From the NCBI GenBank assembly GCA_003131665.1, contig PKWA01000146.1, forward strand, positions 4,925-13,281: a stretch of DNA of 8,357 nt. Reading direction: 5' to 3'. Origin of the DNA: Acidimicrobiaceae bacterium. GTDB taxonomy: Bacteria > Actinomycetota > Acidimicrobiia > Acidimicrobiales > RAAP-2. The first letter of the stretch is position 1; each line of letters starts with the position of its first letter. The notes under the pieces are model-generated. The model had not been told where the DNA came from. It did not search any database and worked only from the letters and a program-made list of their open reading frames with translations. The translations under genes were made by a program, and so were the position numbers. Positions 6,757-8,357 of the stretch are shown in pieces.

Positions 6757-6764
6757 CCTAGAAT
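6736..6764 (+). promoter_or_regulatory. rplM: Candidate promoter of the rplM-rpsI-glmM operon
   Basis: TTGCTT (6736-6741) and TAGAAT (6759-6764) are separated by exactly 17 nt. The -10 matches TATAAT at five of six positions; the -35 keeps only the TTG. Transcription would start near 6771, leaving a leader of about 50 nt before the GTG start of rplM. No other interval of comparable quality was seen between 6651 and 6820, which otherwise shows no gene. Confidence 0.55.
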
Positions 6765-6776
6765 AGGGAGTCCTCT

Positions 6777-6794
6777 GGACCCTTCTTCGGGTCC
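6777..6794 (+). promoter_or_regulatory. Perfect hairpin in the rplM 5' leader
   Basis: GGACCC (6777-6782), loop TTCTTC, GGGTCC (6789-6794): a six-base-pair perfect stem starting only a few bases after the predicted transcript start, and 15 nt before the ribosome binding site. No T-run follows, so it is not a terminator. It may be an mRNA 5' stabiliser or a binding site for ribosomal protein L13, which represses its own operon in E. coli. The regulatory role is an inference. Confidence 0.4.
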
Positions 6795-6809
6795 GTCCAA
6801 TGAGCCTTC

Positions 6810-6815
6810 AGGGAA
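6810..6815 (+). promoter_or_regulatory. Ribosome binding site that fixes the GTG start of rplM
   Basis: AGGGAA ends five nt before GTG 6821. The in-frame ATG at 6800 lies upstream of this site and has no comparable sequence ahead of it, so the site selects GTG 6821. Confidence 0.7.
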
Positions 6816-6820
6816 GTTTT

Positions 6821-7267
6821 GTGCGCACGTTTTCACCAAAATTAAGTGAGTTGACCCGCGACTGGGTCGTCATTGACGCCGAGGGCCTCGTGCTCGGGCG
6901 TGTCGCGACCGTCGCCGCGTCGCTTCTGCGCGGGAAGCACCGCACCTACTTCGCGCCTCACGTCGACACGGGTGACTACGTGATCATCGTCAACGCCGAC
7001 AAGGTCGTCGTGACGGCCAACAAGTTGGCGCAGAAATTCCACCGGCGCCACTCTGGTTACCCGGGCGGGCTGCGCTCAACCTCCTGGCAGACCCTTATGG
7101 ACACCGACCCCGAGAAGCTCGTCTTTGACGCGGTGCGCGGCATGGTGCCCAAGAATCGGCTCGGTCGCGCCCAGATGGACAAGCTCTTTGTCTACAAAGG
7201 CGCCGAGCACCCCCACGCGGCCCAGGCGCCCCAGGCGTATGACACCTCGGCGATTCGCCGCGGTTAA
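6821..7267 (+). CDS. rplM: 50S ribosomal protein L13
   Basis: A 148-residue L13, an early 23S rRNA binder in 50S assembly. GTG 6821 was chosen over in-frame ATG 6800: it has AGGGAA at the right distance and yields the family N-terminus (M)[14 protein letters not shown], while the longer form adds seven non-conserved residues. Conserved blocks are [17 protein letters not shown] (about residues 25-41), [19 protein letters not shown] (about 44-62), [21 protein letters not shown] in the C-terminal third, and [10 protein letters not shown] near the end. The stop TAA merges into the AAGGAG ribosome binding site of rpsI. The rplM-rpsI pair is nearly universal in bacteria; in E. coli L13 autoregulates it. 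Confidence 0.97.
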   Translation: MRTFSPKLSELTRDWVVIDAEGLVLGRVATVAASLLRGKHRTYFAPHVDTGDYVIIVNADKVVVTANKLAQKFHRRHSGYPGGLRSTSWQTLMDTDPEKLVFDAVRGMVPKNRLGRAQMDKLFVYKGAEHPHAAQAPQAYDTSAIRRG

Positions 7268-7275
7268 GGAGAGCA

Positions 7276-7668
7276 GTGACCATCCCCCTCACCCAGACGA
7301 CCGGCCGGCGCAAAGAGGCCGTCGCTCGCGTGCGACTTCGCCCCGGCACCGGGACGATCACAATCAACTCGCGCGCCTTTGACAACTACTTCACCTCGGC
7401 GACGCACCGTCAAATGGTGATGGAGCCACTACGTCTCATCGACGCCCAACAGACCTACGACATCGACGCCACCATTGAAGGCGGCGGCATCGCCGGTCAG
7501 GCCGGCGCGTTGCGTCTGGGCATCTCGCGCTCGCTACTGAAACTCGACGAGGGCGTGCGCCCGGCGCTGAAAAAGGCGGGACTGCTCACGCGCGACTCGC
7601 GCAAGAAAGAGTCCAAGAAGTACGGTCTCAAGAAGGCGCGCAAGGCTCCTCAGTACTCAAAGAGGTAA
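7276..7668 (+). CDS. rpsI: 30S ribosomal protein S9
   Basis: A 130-residue S9 starting at GTG 7276, with AAGGAG (7266-7271) overlapping the rplM stop. S9 is in the 30S head, and its C-terminal tail reaches the P-site tRNA anticodon stem. Family marks are [19 protein letters not shown] at residues 8-26, [16 protein letters not shown] in the middle, the [19 protein letters not shown] block, and the invariant tail [12 protein letters not shown] ending in the tRNA-contacting Lys-Arg. The stop TAA shares its final A with ATG 7668 of glmM (TAATG), so all three genes of this block are probably translated in a coupled manner. Confidence 0.97.
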   Translation: MTIPLTQTTGRRKEAVARVRLRPGTGTITINSRAFDNYFTSATHRQMVMEPLRLIDAQQTYDIDATIEGGGIAGQAGALRLGISRSLLKLDEGVRPALKKAGLLTRDSRKKESKKYGLKKARKAPQYSKR

Positions 7669-8357
7669 TGGTCGTGGCCGTGCGCTTTGGCACGGACGGC
7701 ATTCGAGGGCGCGCGAGCGACGAAGTTACCGTCGACCTCGCCTACCGGCTCGGCCGCGCGGTGGCCACGGTCTTCACCGTGCCGGTGTACGTCGGCTACG
7801 ACACCAGAGAGAGTTCACCGACACTCGCCGCGGCGGTCCTCGCCGGACTGCGCGACGGCGGAGCCTCGGGAGTGAACCTCGGCTACTTCACGACGCCCGG
7901 TGTCGCGGTCATCGCCCAGCGTCGCCGCGGGGTCGGCGTGGTCGTCTCGGCGTCGCACAATCCCTATTACGACAACGGACTGAAAGTGTTGGGCGTGGGC
8001 GGCACCAAGCTCGATCACGCCACCGAAGCCGCCGTCGAGAGCGCACTCAACGTCGCCGAAGGCGCGTCGTCGACCCACTTCGACGAGGTCGCCATTGACG
8101 AGACGGCGGAGCACGAGTACATCGAACACCTGCGCGCGCTCGCGCCGACGGACCTCTCCTCGCTCTTTCTCGTGGTGGACTGCGCGAACGGGGCGGCGTC
8201 GCACGTCGCCCATGAACTGTTCGCGTCCACGGGCGCGCGCCTGCTCATGATCCACGACCAGCCCGACGGGCGCAACATCAACGAGGGCTCGGGTTCGACC
8301 AACGTGGTTAGTCTCATCGACGCGGTGAGAGACTCGGGCGCGGATCTCGGGCTCGCC
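7668..8357 (+). CDS. glmM: Phosphoglucosamine mutase GlmM (N-terminal 230 residues, 3' end outside window)
   Basis: The reading frame is open from ATG 7668 to the window edge. GlmM converts glucosamine-6-phosphate to glucosamine-1-phosphate in the cytoplasm, the step before UDP-GlcNAc in peptidoglycan synthesis. Family features include the N-terminal VRFGTDGIRGRAS (residues 5-17), and SASHNPYYDNGLKV with the phosphorylatable Ser96, marking the alpha-phosphohexomutase active site. In domain 2, VVDCANGAAS and PDGRNINEGSGSTN (199-212) are typical of GlmM rather than of phosphomannomutases. The metal-binding DGDGDR loop and the sugar-specificity loop lie beyond the window. It overlaps rpsI by one base (TAATG). 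The rplM-rpsI-glmM order is conserved in Actinomycetota. ATG 7668 is preceded by AAGAGG within the end of rpsI. Confidence 0.96.
   Translation, partial: MVVAVRFGTDGIRGRASDEVTVDLAYRLGRAVATVFTVPVYVGYDTRESSPTLAAAVLAGLRDGGASGVNLGYFTTPGVAVIAQRRRGVGVVVSASHNPYYDNGLKVLGVGGTKLDHATEAAVESALNVAEGASSTHFDEVAIDETAEHEYIEHLRALAPTDLSSLFLVVDCANGAASHVAHELFASTGARLLMIHDQPDGRNINEGSGSTNVVSLIDAVRDSGADLGLA

Noticed and set aside
6800..6820. ATG 6800 as start of rplM
   Set aside because: No ribosome binding site ahead of it, and the added seven residues are not part of L13; GTG 6821 has AGGGAA at proper distance.
7815..8255. Antisense open frame of 146 codons inside glmM
   Set aside because: Mirror of the glmM frame in GC-rich sequence; the + strand shows clear GlmM motifs throughout.

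Overview
The window is chromosomal DNA from a high-G+C bacterium, most likely a member of the Actinomycetota. The gene order infA-rpmJ-rpsM-rpsK-rpsD-rpoA-rplQ-truA followed by rplM-rpsI-glmM is the actinobacterial arrangement, also known from Mycobacterium. Candidate leaderless promoters and GTG/TTG/CTG starts also fit. The S4 protein keeps a four-cysteine zinc knuckle that mycobacterial S4 lacks. This suggests a deep-branching class such as Acidimicrobiia rather than the classical mycobacteria/streptomycetes, but that placement is an inference.

Layout, all genes on the + strand: (1) 1-3928 is the distal part of the large ribosomal protein/RNA polymerase alpha operon: the end of infA, then rpmJ, rpsM, rpsK, rpsD, rpoA, rplQ and truA. 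Junctions are tight or overlapping: TAATG at rpsM/rpsK and a 14-nt overlap at rplQ/truA. (2) 3927-4578 is a compact Phd/YefM-type antitoxin and PIN-domain (VapC-type) toxin pair of clearly lower G+C. It has its own AT-rich palindromic promoter overlapping the truA stop codon, and looks like a horizontally acquired module placed flush behind truA. (3) 4642-6650 is a monocistronic M13 (neprilysin/Zmp1-like) zinc metallopeptidase with native-looking composition and a candidate leaderless promoter. (4) 6651-6820 is a regulatory interval holding a candidate intrinsic terminator whose loop contains the -35 of a candidate rplM promoter, followed by a small perfect hairpin in the predicted rplM 5' leader. 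(5) 6821-8357 is rplM, rpsI and the first 230 codons of glmM, which runs off the window and overlaps rpsI by one base (TAATG).

The window is mostly housekeeping: translation initiation factor, five small-subunit and large-subunit proteins around the alpha subunit gene, tRNA pseudouridylation, then L13/S9 and the first committed step of UDP-GlcNAc synthesis for peptidoglycan. The accessory part is the toxin-antitoxin pair, and perhaps the peptidase, both lying between the two conserved blocks. I found no convincing previously unknown multigene system. The items most worth a second look are the rplM leader with its nested terminator/promoter, the palindromic leaderless promoter of the toxin-antitoxin pair, and the probable CTG start of the toxin. 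No stretch longer than 300 bases lacks a gene, and I saw no tRNA, rRNA, CRISPR array or insertion sequence.
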